The notes under the pieces: model-generated
The model's database searches: none
Told to the model about the DNA's origin: nothing
The model's input: only the letters and a program-made list of their open reading frames with translations
Translations under genes and position numbers: made by a program
Source of the DNA: Ophiocordyceps camponoti-saundersi (nom. inval.)
Lineage: Eukaryota; Ascomycota; Sordariomycetes; Hypocreales; Ophiocordycipitaceae
Length of the DNA stretch: 64,000 nt
Direction of reading: 5' to 3'
Assembly: GCA_003339415.1 (NCBI GenBank)
Contig: PDHQ01000021.1
Coordinates: 26,740 to 90,739, forward strand
Shown here: positions 42,152 through 53,106 of the stretch, one piece after another
Layout: every line of letters starts with the position of its first letter
How positions within the stretch are numbered: position 1 is the stretch's first letter

Positions 42152-43660
42152 TCATTGCTTGCCCCTCCTCCTCGGATCCTGAGACTCGGCCCTCCTAGCG
42201 TCGCGAATCTCCTTGGTACCGAGGCTGCCGAGCCCTCCCTCGGAGCGTCGCTCCCAGCCGCCCAGACGGACGACCTGACAGGTTGCGTTGTCGCCGTCGT
42301 CCGAGACCTCGACGGCGTAGTCGACGACGTCGCGGGCGCCCTGTTCGGGCGTCGGGGCCTCCTTGATGATGTCGACGATTTCCTGATCTGCGAGGGAGCC
42401 GGATACGCCGTCGCTGACGAGGACGAGGAAGGCGTACTGGGCGGGGCCGAGGTCGAGGCGGGTCAGTTCCGGCTCGGCGGATACGCCCAGTCGCTTGCTC
42501 CGGGCGTCTCCGAAGGCGCGGCTGTTGGCGAGGCCGGCTATGCGATCCTCGCCGAAGCTGTCGCCCGAGACCATGGAACCGGCGGGGCCGTAGCGGCGGA
42601 GCCTGCGGCTCTCCGTCGGCGTGCTGGGGTGGTGGTCTGACGTCAGGGGGTGGGCCCTTCCCGAGGCCGTGTCGCAGACGAGGATGCGACTGTCGCCGAC
42701 GTGGGCTACCAGCAAAGTGGAGCGGGCGTTTGGGTGCCAGAAGGGAGCGGGAGTGGGGGTCGAGACGAGGGCGATGGAGGCCGTCGATCCGCCGTTGAAG
42801 CGGGTGGCGCCGCCGATGCGGTGGCCCGATGGCGTGGCGTGGGGGACGCCGAGGATCTCGTCGTGGTTGACGGGCAGGTCGAAGTCGTCTGGGTCGGGCT
42901 TGCGTGCCTGGGCGGCGACGAAGTCGAGGTCGGCGCGGAGGAAGGCGTAGGTGAGGCTGGCTTCGACCGTGCCGGCGTCGCCGAAGTGTTCGGGATTGAA
43001 GCGTCTGAAGTATCCTCCGATGCTGTTTTTGTACTCGGCCACCAATTCCTTCTCGAGTCGGTCGGCCGTCGTCGTCGTCGTCTCGGTGGTTGGCTTGGCG
43101 TCCTGGCCCGTGTCTCGACCGGGCTTCTTCTTGCGTAGACTGCTCTGCAGGCCGAAGCGGGATGCGGCCTCTTCGATGTACCCGTGAAGCTCGTCGCGGA
43201 GGAAATGGGAGCACTGAGAGCCGCCGTGGCCGTCGAAGAGGGCAAAGTAGAAGATCTGAGGGTCGCCCGATGCGCCGTCTGCCGGCGTGGCCTCGCCGGG
43301 GTTCTGCTTGACACTCATGGGGGCTCTGGTGGCGAAGGCGGGCATCTCAACGATACCGGCTTGGTCTGCGTCCTCGTTGTAGGGACGGCTTCCCCTGCTG
43401 GAATAGGCGCCGAAGTGATGCTTGGCGCGTCTCAAGGGGATGCGCACGACCGTGAGATCCCGGCCGCCAGGCATATTGGGGATGGCGACGGCCGGGGCGG
43501 AGCCGGGGCCGGGAGTGTGGGGGGTCGAGGCATCGCGGGGAAGCTTATGAGGAGAGACGGTCGAGTCGGGATGAAGAGACGAGGATGGCAGGTGAGTGAC
43601 GAAATATGTGTGAAAGCCGCGATAGAGAAGATGTCGACTGGCAAGTCGTCGGGTCGCCAT
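42152..43660 (-). CDS. PP2C-type protein phosphatase with mitochondrial presequence (Ptc6-like)
   Basis: Single exon, 502 residues. Seen: an Arg-rich, acid-free N-terminus (MATRRLASRHLLYRGFHTYF), typical of a mitochondrial presequence. PPM/PP2C motifs follow in order: SRPYNEDADQAG, FALFDGHGGSQCSHFLRDEL (metal-binding Asp), HVGDSRILVCDT, SFGEDRIAGLANSRAFGDA, FLVLVSDGVSG (metal Asp) and DNATCQVVRLGGW near the end. A Lys/Thr-rich insert (KKKPGRDTGQD and poly-Thr) lies at about 175-195. Known: yeast Ptc6/Aup1 is a mitochondrial PP2C acting on pyruvate dehydrogenase and linked to mitophagy; family members remove phosphate from Ser/Thr using Mg or Mn. Inference: the Ptc6-type role rests on the presequence and general layout. 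Confidence 0.9.
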   Translation of the reverse strand: MATRRLASRHLLYRGFHTYFVTHLPSSSLHPDSTVSPHKLPRDASTPHTPGPGSAPAVAIPNMPGGRDLTVVRIPLRRAKHHFGAYSSRGSRPYNEDADQAGIVEMPAFATRAPMSVKQNPGEATPADGASGDPQIFYFALFDGHGGSQCSHFLRDELHGYIEEAASRFGLQSSLRKKKPGRDTGQDAKPTTETTTTTADRLEKELVAEYKNSIGGYFRRFNPEHFGDAGTVEASLTYAFLRADLDFVAAQARKPDPDDFDLPVNHDEILGVPHATPSGHRIGGATRFNGGSTASIALVSTPTPAPFWHPNARSTLLVAHVGDSRILVCDTASGRAHPLTSDHHPSTPTESRRLRRYGPAGSMVSGDSFGEDRIAGLANSRAFGDARSKRLGVSAEPELTRLDLGPAQYAFLVLVSDGVSGSLADQEIVDIIKEAPTPEQGARDVVDYAVEVSDDGDNATCQVVRLGGWERRSEGGLGSLGTKEIRDARRAESQDPRRRGKQ

Positions 43661-44320
43661 TGAGGTTGCGCAGTCGAGAGGGGGGGGGATGGTAAGGAGC
43701 CTCAGCGGCTCTCGAGCGGGTGATGGGGTGTGCGGTCGGAGCGTAGCAGGTCCATGGGAGGATTCTCTCGCCGGGAGATGACGTGGAGGTAAGAGCTTTT
43801 GGTCCGATGATGGACGCCGACTGGAGGGGAACGGCGGCTAAACGATCTGCCGTAATGTGAGCTCGGTTGGCGTCTCGGGCACATTTGGGGGAGGGGGGGG
43901 AGGATCGCGGGCGAATTTTTAATTAGCCTGTCTGAGGGATTGCTGACCTATACCTGTATGTAGGTAGGTAGGGGGGGGGAAGATGGTGAGAGGGAAGGGA
44001 GGGGAGAGGGATGGAGATAGAGAGATGGACTGGAAGAGGGATGAAGAGGCAGAGAGAGAAGAGACTGGACTGCCTGGGCCTGACTCTGGGCAGGGGAGAG
44101 AAGAAGGCAGAGAGAGATGGATGATAGGCGAGAGAGCACTCGAGCACGTCCTTGTCATCCTGTCCAATCAGAAGCTTAGTCTGCCTACCTCGCCAGCGGA
44201 TGACTTATCCGACGACGTCATGACACCCCTCAATTCTCATCTGCATAGATCTTGGGTGCCAACCAACCAACTACCCTTACGGATACTCTTTGACCTGACC
44301 TAAACACATACGGGGTATCC
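43661..44320. other. Divergent promoter region of PP2C and BTB genes
   Basis: Short poly-G runs near 43681 and 43893, TAGG repeats near 43961 and a purine-rich stretch (43980-44130). A CCAAT motif occurs at about 44163 (CCAATCAGAAG). No gene. Confidence 0.45.
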
Positions 44321-45715
44321 ATGGAAGCTCTACCAGAGTCCTCCGATCATGGTTCACCTGTCGTCGTCAACATCGTCAACGATGGAGACCTTCTCCTCGA
44401 CGTCAACATCGAGCTAAAGTCGACGAGACTCTATAACAAACCGAATCATGATCCGGCCAAGGCCAAGGCCACCACCGTCCAGACCATCTATAGAGTATCG
44501 TCAACAGTCCTTGCCAACAGCTCTCCCTATTTCGCCACCCTCATCCGAAATGGCAACTTCCGTGAGGCCGGCCTCATCTCGGATGCCCACAACAGCCTCG
44601 AAGCTGAGGGCGTCGACCCTTCCAAGGCAGACGCCTCACGGCTGCCGTCCATCACCATTTTCGATGACAACGAGGCTACAGAAGCGGCTCATCACCACTC
44701 GGTCTTCCACGATATGCTCCTCGCGCTTCATCATCGCCGGCGGATCCTGCCTCCGCCGGCAAGGGAGTTTCAACACCATCTCGCCACGCTCGCCATCATC
44801 GCCGACCGCTTCGACTGCGTCGCTGCTGTAGCGGAATTCGTCGATACGAGTAATATGGCTAAATGCTACAGCATGAAGACCCAAACCAACTATTGTGGTA
44901 ACGTCGTGTGTACCGAGCAGGTTCTGCGTCAAAAGATACTGGTCGCATATCAACTCGACATGCCTACGCTATTGTCAACGACCAGCCGCGACCTGATCAT
45001 GCGCGGCTCTGTCCTCTGGGGCCCCTTACAGGAAGACAGGGTTGCAGGATGGTGGAACCTCCCGGATGGTCTAGAACGTGAGTCGATCCGATTCCTTGAC
45101 CCAATCTTTGTCGCTCAAAGGATTACAGACGAACTCAGGCACAGGCGCGACTGCATCCTCAACGCCCTGGCCTCAGTTCCGGATCATTTTCTTGGTTTAT
45201 ACTTGTTGAAAGGCCAGAGGTGCAGGATGGGCTACAACTCCAGCCTTGCGTGCGACGCCTTTCAGCTCGGGCAGATGGTCAAGTATTTAAAGGCCAAGGG
45301 ATTACTGTTTCTTGTCGACTTTAGGCCGGCCTCTATTGACTCGATACCGGACACGTCGCAGCTTCACGTCAATCAGATTATGGATTTGCTTAGGAGGATC
45401 CCGAATTATCAGATTGACAGGCATCACAGTAATTGCGGTCCCCGCGTCCACATCCAACCCATTTTGGATTTTCTGCGTCTCATGCTGTCGGCCGATGCCA
45501 TCGGCATCTCAAAGACTGATTGGAAGAAGCGCCGAGCCGAGGTGACGTGGGACGGATGCCTACCCAAGGACGATGGTGACCCGTCATTTTTCTTTATGCC
45601 TAGCCTTCCTCCTGAGCGGAAGAAACGAGGGCGCTATGAATCCAAACAATTAAGCCGTAAGGCTAGAAGACTGTTCATGGCCAAGCGGTGGTTTTGGACG
45701 CCGGATGGTTTTTGA
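44321..45715 (+). CDS. BTB/POZ-domain protein
   Basis: Single exon, 464 residues. Seen: an N-terminal BTB-like fold, VVVNIVNDGDLLLDVNIEL then YRVSSTVLANSSPYFATLIRNGNFREA, and HDMLLALHHRRRILPPPA (about 15-150). A helical region follows that is rich in Leu and Arg, with conserved-looking Cys (KCYSMKTQTNYCGNVVC, RHHSNCGPRVHIQP). The C-terminus is basic (ERKKRGRYESKQLSRKARR) and could act as a nuclear localisation signal. Known: ascomycetes carry large, diverse sets of BTB proteins of this length, few with a known role; BTB domains dimerise and can bind cullin-3. No signal peptide or transmembrane helix. Function is unassigned. The start is the first ATG and the frame is clean throughout. Confidence 0.88.
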   Translation: MEALPESSDHGSPVVVNIVNDGDLLLDVNIELKSTRLYNKPNHDPAKAKATTVQTIYRVSSTVLANSSPYFATLIRNGNFREAGLISDAHNSLEAEGVDPSKADASRLPSITIFDDNEATEAAHHHSVFHDMLLALHHRRRILPPPAREFQHHLATLAIIADRFDCVAAVAEFVDTSNMAKCYSMKTQTNYCGNVVCTEQVLRQKILVAYQLDMPTLLSTTSRDLIMRGSVLWGPLQEDRVAGWWNLPDGLERESIRFLDPIFVAQRITDELRHRRDCILNALASVPDHFLGLYLLKGQRCRMGYNSSLACDAFQLGQMVKYLKAKGLLFLVDFRPASIDSIPDTSQLHVNQIMDLLRRIPNYQIDRHHSNCGPRVHIQPILDFLRLMLSADAIGISKTDWKKRRAEVTWDGCLPKDDGDPSFFFMPSLPPERKKRGRYESKQLSRKARRLFMAKRWFWTPDGF

Positions 45716-45807
45716 CGATCCTAACTGGATGATGTTGGCAGTGCGTCCTGCGGCCTTCCCCTTTTTTCCCCCCCTTTTACACCACAACCAGACCTTTTTT
45801 TTTCGCT

Positions 45808-47154
45808 TCAGGCAGAAACGGCGACCGTCTTGTCCTGAGCGGGATGCTTGGAGTCGATGGCGACAACACCGCCCCCATTATCGCTACCATGAGAGTTTTC
45901 CTTGACAGACTTGGAAGCGAATAGGGGCCAGTGACCCGTAGCCTCGTGGTAGCGCATGACGACAAAGGCCGTGATGACGGCGACCCAGTACATGTTGTAG
46001 GAGATGACGGACCCGTACGTGGCCGAGTTTTGCCAGCCAAAGATGGCGTTGAGAAGGCCCCAGATGCCGGCGTGGGGTCCGGTCGGCGAGCAGCACTGCG
46101 GCAAGGGAAGGTTAACGGCGGTTTTGCATACGCTGCCGGGTCCCCGTTGACGACTTACATTGACATGCCAGACGCTCTTGTCGATGTCGTAAGATCCGGG
46201 TCCGCTACCGGTCTCGGCAGCGTCACCACCGACGGCAATGTTCCATTCCTGGGCCTCGAGATGCCAGACGCCGCGAGAGAAGAGTCCGGCGGCGACGAGA
46301 TACAAGAGACAGGTGGAGATGACAAGGAACAGCTGTAGCTTGGCAGATGACGCACCCCTGAAGATGGACGATTAATTAGCATTGTGATGAGGGATGGGGT
46401 AGGGGAGGGGAGGAGAGGAGAGAGAGAAAAATGGTGAGCACACGCACTTGTACAGAAGCCATCCGACGAGGATTCCGAGACCGAGACCGACGGCGACGGC
46501 CAGAGGCACGGCAGTGGCGGGAGCGGAGAAGGAGACACCAGAAGTAAAGACGACAGCCTCGACGCCCTCACGCATGACGGTGATGAAGGGGAGGAAGAAC
46601 ATGGCGTACTTTTCGGGCAGGCGAACCCACCAGCGACGCGAGCCGGTCTTGACGGGGTCCTCGAGAGCGCGAGCGACCTTGAGGCGCCACTTGTCCTGCA
46701 TCTTGCCTATGCGCAGGAGAGCGGTGCCCATGACGGTGATGATGAGGGAGGCGAGGAGGCAGAAGGCGCCCTCGTAATAGTTTTCGTTGGGCTCCCATGA
46801 GTTTGTGCGGACGGTGTAGAAGACGCCTATGATGGCGGCGGCGATGATGAGGCAGAGGAGGAAGCCTGCGCCGACGCCGAACCAGACCTGTAGAAGGAGA
46901 AGAGGTTGTGAGTGAGGAAGAGAGAGGAAGAAGATGATGATGGAGGAAAAGGGGGTAATGGGAATTGGGAATGGAAATCGAAACGGTTTTTTTACCTGGC
47001 GCTTGAGGGCGCGATAGGTCTGATCCTTTTGGTCGAGGGTCTGCTTGAGGAAAGCGAGGAGGATGGATACGATGATGACTGTCTCGAGCGTCTCTCTGAA
47101 GACGATGAGGAAGACGGGGAGGGAGAAGAAGGTGTCGCCGTTGGTTTCGGACAT
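45808..47154 (-). CDS. FTR1: High-affinity iron permease FTR1
   Basis: Exons (minus) 46996-47154, 46448-46887, 46159-46357 and 45808-46095 give 361 residues. Seen: a multi-pass membrane protein with two REXXE iron-binding motifs, RETLE at 20-24 and REGVE at 159-163. Hydrophobic spans include [55 protein letters not shown] and [17 protein letters not shown]. The C-terminal tail is cytosolic. Known: FTR1 imports ferric iron at the plasma membrane only with the multicopper ferroxidase FET3, which oxidises ferrous iron. Its neighbour at 48696 (plus) is FET3, in the usual divergent fungal arrangement. Regulation is likely by the iron-sensing GATA repressor, given the site at 47448. Introns are 63-108 bp, GT-AG. 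Start [15 protein letters not shown] is the only sensible ATG. Confidence 0.97.
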
Positions 47155-47447
47155 GGCTGCTGCTGCTACTTGCTGCTACTGCTGCCGCGGGTGAGGTTTT
47201 TGGTGATAGAGGTGAAGAGAAAGGGGAGGGAGGGGAGAGGGGAGAGGGGGAAGGGGGATAGAGAGTGGTGGTGTGTGTGTGGTTGGCTGTTGTATTTGAT
47301 AGAGGAGATTCTCACCTTATAGATGGGCTCTATCCGTACATACCTACATACCTACCTACACACATACCTACTACTACCTCTACCAATGCAATCAACTGTG
47401 CTTAAGGCAAACAAGCTAATACGTACCGAAAACTGAACTGACAGCGG

Positions 47448-47456
47448 ATCTGATAA
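47448..47456 (+). promoter_or_regulatory. Iron-GATA-type site ATCTGATAA
   Basis: An exact match to ATCWGATAA, the consensus bound by fungal iron-responsive GATA repressors (SreA/SRE/Urbs1 family), about 290 bp upstream of the FTR1 start. Binding is inferred from motif and context. Confidence 0.6.
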
Positions 47457-47617
47457 AGAAGAGCAGGGGGGGGGCCGAGTGAGCTAGCAGGGGGGAGGAG
47501 GAGAGGGGGGGGGGGAGCCACTCGTGAGAGGGGAGGGGGGGGGGGGGGGGGGGGGGAGGAGGGCCCGGAAAGGCCCCCCGGGCCCGCGAGGGGGGGGGGG
47601 GGGGGGGGGGGGGGAGG

Positions 47618-47627
47618 NNNNNNNNNN
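47618..47627. other. Assembly gap (10 N) inside poly-G
   Basis: Flanked on both sides by G runs of 20 or more in the FTR1-FET3 promoter, from about 47480 to 47723. Homopolymer length and the gap are probably artefacts. Confidence 0.95.
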
Positions 47628-48386
47628 GTGGTCGGGTGGGCGGTGGAGTGCGGGGGGGGGGGGGGTGGGGCGGGGGGGGGGGGGGGGGGGGGCTGTGTTG
47701 GGGGGGGGGGGGGGGGGGGGGGGAGGCAAAAGGGCCCTGAATCATGCCACGGCCCACGCAAGTTAGGCGTGGGAGGAATGAGAAGAGAGGAGGGAAAGGG
47801 GGGCTATATATGGATCCTATCGCTTTTTTTTCCTCCAACCCTTGTCTCTCCTTTCCCTCGATTCGATGATGAAGGAGGAGATGGAATCAAATAGGAAGAA
47901 GAAGAAGAAAGAAGAGGAAGAAGAAAAAAAAATTCTTCATCTCGTCTGCTTCGGCGGGGCGGAGGGAGGAGAGAGCGTGTGTTGTACAGTTCAACTCTGT
48001 TGCTATAGGTTTTTTTACTATACATACTGTATGTATAACGGAGAGAGAGAGGGGGGGGGGGGGGGGGAATGAGGATATCACGAGCTTTTTCCTCTTCACG
48101 ATGCCTTTATCGGGGAGAGCAAGGGGGATGAATGGATGGAGATTTGATAGTGACAATTATCAACTTACATATATCAACAAGACCCAACCCAACCCAACCC
48201 CTTGTCTCTCTCTTTCTCGGCAAAGTAGCACGACTCGTGTGCCGTGCCGGATTTGTTTATCAATCTACATACATACGGATAATTACCGCGAGGCATCCAT
48301 ATCCATCCATCCATCCAATCCAATCCATCCATACCTACTGAACTCACAACATACCGGGCAATCATCATCATCATCGAAAGAAAAAA

Positions 48387-48395
48387 ATCTGATAG
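48387..48395 (+). promoter_or_regulatory. Near-consensus iron-GATA site ATCTGATAG
   Basis: Matches the first eight bases of ATCWGATAA, about 300 bp before the FET3 start. Weaker than the site at 47448. Confidence 0.35.
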
Positions 48396-48695
48396 GAAAC
48401 ACACACGCATCCATTCATACATAATATCCATGTAATAGGCTAATAGCAGTCTTTGACAACCCCCCCCCTTATTCGTGTATTGTATGTACTTCCCAGCTCC
48501 AAACAGCCCCAAGCCAAACAACCAAACCCTCTCTTCCTCTCTCTCTCTCTTCTCTTCTCTTCTCTTCTCTCCCCTCCTTTTTTTTTCACAACCTTTTTAC
48601 ATACTCCTCATCAATACCCTTTTTTTCTTCCCCCCTCCCCCTTCCCCTCCCATCATCATCATCATCATCATCATCATCCCCCATCATCCATCCTC

Positions 48696-50805
48696 ATGAC
48701 CGTCTTCACCCGGCTGGCGACGGCCATGACGCTGGCCACGACCGTCGTCTCGGCCGCGACCGTCTCTTACGACTTCAACATCACCTGGGTCCGCGCCAAT
48801 CCGGACGGGGCTCACGAGCGGCCCGTCATCGGCATCAACGGCCAGTGGCCTATCCCGCGTATCGAGGCCAACGTTGGCGATAACGTCGTCGTTCGCGTTC
48901 GGAACCAGCTCGGTAATCAGACGACTTCGTTGCACTTTCATGGGCTCTTTATGAAGGGTACGCCTCATATGGATGGACCTGATGCTGTTTCGCAGTGTCC
49001 GATCCCTCCTGGGGCTGAGTTTACTTACAACTTTACCGTCCGTCTCTCTCCTCTTCCCCCCCTTTTTCCTATCACATCCATTCATATATAGTGAAGAATC
49101 ATCTCATCTCCTGACGCTTTCTTCCTTCTTCCTCTCCCTCTCTCCCTCTCTTCTTTCTCTTCCGTCCTTTCTAGATCGATCAACCCGGAACATACTGGTA
49201 TCACTCCCACACCCACGCCCAGTACCCCGATGGCCTCCGCGGACCGCTCATCATCCACGACGACAAATCGCCTCACCGAAACGACGTCGACGAGGAGCTC
49301 GTCCTCACCCTCTCAGACTGGTACCACGACGAGATGCAGACCCTGATCCCCCGCTTCCTCAGCAAGAACAACCCGACCGGAGCCGAGCCGGTGCCCAACG
49401 CGGCGCTGATCAACGAGACGCAAAACCTAGAGGTCAAGGTCCAGCCACGTCGTAAATACCTGCTGCGCATCGTCAACGTCGGCGCCTTCGCCGCCCAGTA
49501 CTTCTGGATAGAGGGCCATACCATGACCATCGTCGAGGTCGACGGCGTCTACACCAAGCGCGCCGACACCGACATGATATACCTCTCCGCCGCCCAACGC
49601 GTCAGCGTCATCGTCGAGACAAAGGCCGAGGCCTCCGCCAACTTCCCCATCGTAGCCAGCATGGACACGGAGCTGTTCGACGTCCTCCCCGACGATCTCA
49701 ACTACAACTCCACCGGATGGTTCGTCTACGATGAGAGCAAGCCCAAGCCTGATCCCGAGATCCTGTACGGCAACTGGACCGCCTACGACGACATGAATCT
49801 CGAACCGTGGGATCAGATGGAGCTCCTGCCCGAGCCGAACCGCGAGATCGAGCTCGAGGTCAAGATGGACAACCTCATCGACGGCGCAAACTACGCCTTC
49901 TTCAACGACATCACCTACGCCGCTCCCAAGGTGCCGTCTCTCTACACCGCCCTGTCCGCCGGCGACCACGCGTCCAACCCGGCCGTGTACGGCGAGTACA
50001 CCCATGCCTTCGTCCTGGAAAAGGGCGACGTCGTCCAGGTCGTCGTCAACAACAACGATCCGGGCCGTCACCCCTTCCATCTTCACGGCCACAACTTCCA
50101 GGCCCTGTACCGCGGTGAGGCGAAGAACGGCTCCTTTGTCAAGGAAGAGGCGGGCAAGATTGAGAAGCCGCCGATGCGAAGGGATACGCTCGTGGTGTGG
50201 CCTGAAAGTCACATCGTCTTGCGTTTCCGCGCAAACAATCCCGGTATGTCTCTCTCCCTCTCTCTCCTCTCTCCTCTCTCTCGCTTCTCATATCCATCCA
50301 TGTATACACTAACACTCTCAATTCCCTTCCTCTCCGGAACAGGCGTATGGCTCTTCCACTGCCACATCGAGTGGCACGTCGTCTCCGGCCTGGTAGCAAC
50401 CTTCGTCGAAGACCCCTCAGGCCTAAACGGCCTCTCCATTCCCGAAGATCACCTCTCAGCCTGCCGACAAGCCGGCATCGCCACCGAGGGCAACGCCGCC
50501 GGCAACATGGCTCAATTACTCGACTTGACCGGTCAGAATGAGCCCCCGGCCAGACTTCCTGAAGGGTAAGACAAAAAAATCTCTCTCTCTCTCTTCCCGT
50601 CTTCCTTTTCGAATCTAGCGAAAAAAAAAAATCTCGAGAAAATTCTACTGACTCCTTTTTTCCCCTCTCTTTCTCCCTAAATAGCTTCACGCCCCGTGGC
50701 GTCGCTGCCCTCGTCCTCAGTTGCATCGCCGGCCTCTTCGGTGTCGCAGTCATCGCCTGGTATGGCTTCGCTGCCAGCTCTGCTCGGGCGGCACCCGTCG
50801 CTTAG
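48696..50805 (+). CDS. FET3: Multicopper ferroxidase FET3
   Basis: Exons 48696-49037, 49175-50243, 50343-50565 and 50685-50805 give 584 residues. Seen: a signal peptide (LATAMTLATTVVSA), three cupredoxin domains with copper ligands in TSLHFHGLF (about 80), YWYHSHTHAQ (about 124), HPFHLHGHNF (about 416) and LFHCHIEWHV (about 476), several N-glycosylation sites (NIT, NQT, NST, NWT), and a last exon coding one C-terminal membrane span (GVAALVLSCIAGLFGVAVIAWYGF) with a short cytosolic tail. Known: Fet3 oxidises ferrous to ferric iron at the outer plasma-membrane face and passes it to Ftr1. The type I topology and FTR1 neighbour separate it from secreted laccases. The first intron follows FNFT- and joins IDQPGTYW. 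Confidence 0.96.
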
Positions 50806-51149
50806 TTACTGAATATCTCGTGGAGGAGAAAAGGAAACCTGTCTTCTTGTCGGAGGATGACAAGAGGGGGGATAAAAGCAGGGTGATTTGGGAAGTGGTT
50901 GTTACTGTACGGATTCCCCAAGGATGGCCTCGAAAACTTCTATAATGTACTCTAGTTGGAAGTGCGTGTTGAAAGTCTCCATTTAGTAGATTTCAGGAAA
51001 CTCGATATCTCCCTGTCAAGACGTTATGCATCCCAATTCTCCCCTATCAACCAAGCTCTGACCGAGTTTATACTACCAGCCGTATCAAGAAACCATCATA
51101 GAAGCGATAAAACGTTCAACAGCCGACAGAGCTTTTTGAAGCACACAGA
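50806..51149. other. Intergenic between convergent FET3 and the DUF7923-type gene
   Basis: Short 3' flanks with no repeat, RNA or ORF worth calling. Confidence 0.5.
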
Positions 51150-52275
51150 TCAGTCACGGTGGCCAACCGCCTCCGAGGTTTCGACCCGAAAGAAGTCCCC
51201 GGCCCAATCGACATATCCGAATGCTGCGGCCGCGCCCAAGTTTCCGTTGGGAAGAATCGACAACCGGTCCGAGTTAAAGCCGTTCTCGGCCAGGAAAGCG
51301 AGGAACCTGTTGTTGTTCGTGGTACCCTGCATGCCCAGAATGACATGCATGCAGTCGGGATTCTCCAAGTGTCCATCGGTCATCGCTGATGCGCGTCGGC
51401 GATTAATTTGAAAATTAAGACGGAGAGGGAAGGACGGGGAGGGAAGGACGGGGAGGGAGAGGGGGAGAGAGCGAACCTCGGAGTTCAGAGCTCGTCGTAT
51501 GGCTCGTATGCCCGATGGCAACCAACTTGAAATCGAACTTGGGGGGCGTGTCGGCAAACCCAAGGGCAAAATCGCGGAGACAATTCTCGACAACATGAGC
51601 GTTGTCGCCGCCCAAATACTGAGCGAGACCTTCGAAATCGACCACGATGCGGACGATGACTTTGCACTGGCCCACTCTGTGGCCAAAATCGTCGGCAATG
51701 GCAGTCTGAATGGCCTGAGCAGCCATTCTGCCGCCATTTGCACCCTGCTGCAGCCAATAGTCATGGAACTGAGAAGAGAGGGCCGGTTGTTAGCAAGATA
51801 ATGTTGTTTCCAAGGGACCCTGTTTTTTTATTTTTCATGCAATGAACTCGTCACCGTCGACGAGAAGTGCGACGTAGTGATCTCGGAGCTGGAGCTTGGA
51901 GAAGAAAGTTAGCATACGCCCTCCATGAATAGCAAAAAGCGAAGACGAGGCGATACATACCTCCGATCCAATTTCCAATAGCTGCTTCTTCTCATGATCC
52001 CAGTCCATCTCGGGACCCTGGTCGGCATGGTCTCGCTGCCGGTCGACATGGTCGCGCTGGTGAAAGTGATTGAGTTCATCTCTGCAACGAGACAGCTCCC
52101 GGCGCAGCTCCTCATTCTCCCGCAATGCGATGGCAAGGCGATTTTCGGTGGAATCGTCGATGTCAAAAACCAACTTGTTGATGTAGTGATCAAAACCGAT
52201 CCTGATTTTGACAAGACGGCCGCGGTCAGGGACCACGTTGTCGGCATCGGGGCCTCGGACGACGCGGGAAGACAT
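51150..52275 (-). CDS. Coiled-coil protein with a fungal DUF7923-like domain
   Basis: Exons (minus) 51961-52275, 51841-51894, 51477-51768 and 51150-51385 give 298 residues; all phases agree. Seen: a helical N-terminus with a coiled coil (NRLAIALRENEELRRELSR, to about 75), then a domain starting LRDHYVALLVDGDEFI-FHDYWLQQGANGG, with CKVIVRIVVDFEGLAQYLGG, the phenylalanine-rich FDFKLVAIGHTS and CMHVILGMQGTTNNNRFL. I associate this with an uncharacterised domain in fungal CCCH zinc-finger proteins (DUF7923, number from memory). No CCCH finger is visible here, and the protein ends soon after the domain. Intron 2 needs a GC donor: exon 2 ends at ATT followed by GCATGA, the only frame-consistent join to exon 3. 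The ALLVDGD motif suggests a NYN/PIN-like nuclease fold, but this is speculation. Confidence 0.75.
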
Positions 52276-53106
52276 GGTTAGTTTTTGGCGTTGGTTGATG
52301 ATGGTGATGGGATTTTTTATGACGCTGATGGTGGGTGATGACTATGAATGGTTTGTCCGATATTCACACGATCCCGCTTCGTGGAACTGATTTGCTGTAA
52401 TGCTTATTGGATGAAACAGTAATGTTTGACGATGCTGCTGCTGCTGTTGCTTCGCGGTAACAAGCAAATAACGAAACAAAGCATGAAACGGAGCGAGAAC
52501 GAGGTATCCCGTTATCTGTCCGTCAGTGCCAGGTAGGTAGGTAATAGGAGAGGGAGGTCAGAGAGAGCGAGCGATTGAGTGAGAAAGAGAGTGTGAGAGA
52601 GTGTGAGGGAGATGAGAAAAAGAAACCAAGGGAAGAAGAAGCAAACGCTGCTGGCTCTCCTGTCAACTGTCATCCGATAGCACGTGATCTCAGTAGCTTG
52701 TGTGGGGCGACCAATCAGAAGCCTATCCTAGATGGTACGGGGACACGCCCAGGTGCCTCAGTAGTACCTCATTACTAGTAGTACACTACTACTAGTACTA
52801 GATGATTAGGCCTCTCGTCAATCTGCCCTCTTCCACTCCCAAAGGCCAGCCTCACTTTCTCGTCGCCGCTGATCGCCCTCATCATCTTCATCTGCGCCCT
52901 TGATCGTGCTTCATCTTTCCCATCCTTTGTCATCAATCTGCCCTTCTCTCCGGGTCATCTCGAACGAGGCCATCAAAATAAACAGCAGCGTAACTCTTCG
53001 TTCGTCTCGTCCAACGCTCGAGACCCCTCCCTCAGCTCTGTCGGATCCCTCGGTCGTTCTCATACAACGCAATACAAGAGTGTTAAAAAGGGCGATATAC
53101 GGGGCA
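52276..53106. other. Divergent promoter region of the DUF7923-type gene and PIS1
   Basis: Contains a CTG/GCT run near 52433, GA-rich repeats (52545-52620), a CACGTG core at 52681, CCAAT at about 52711 (CCAATCAGAAG) and the palindromic CTAGTAGTACACTACTACTAG near 52775. No gene. Confidence 0.45.

Larger units (their letters stand above)
47155..48695. promoter_or_regulatory. Shared divergent promoter of FTR1 and FET3
   Basis: A 1.54-kb intergenic region between the two start codons. It contains ATCTGATAA (47448), ATCTGATAG (48387), a 10-N gap in long poly-G (about 47480-47723), GAA-rich sequence (47890-47935) and a CT-rich leader before FET3 (48535-48600). Because of the gap and homopolymers its true length is uncertain. 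Confidence 0.6.

Noticed and set aside
47402..47838. Poly-Pro and poly-Gly ORFs around the N gap
   Set aside because: They are products of G homopolymers and the gap, not genes.
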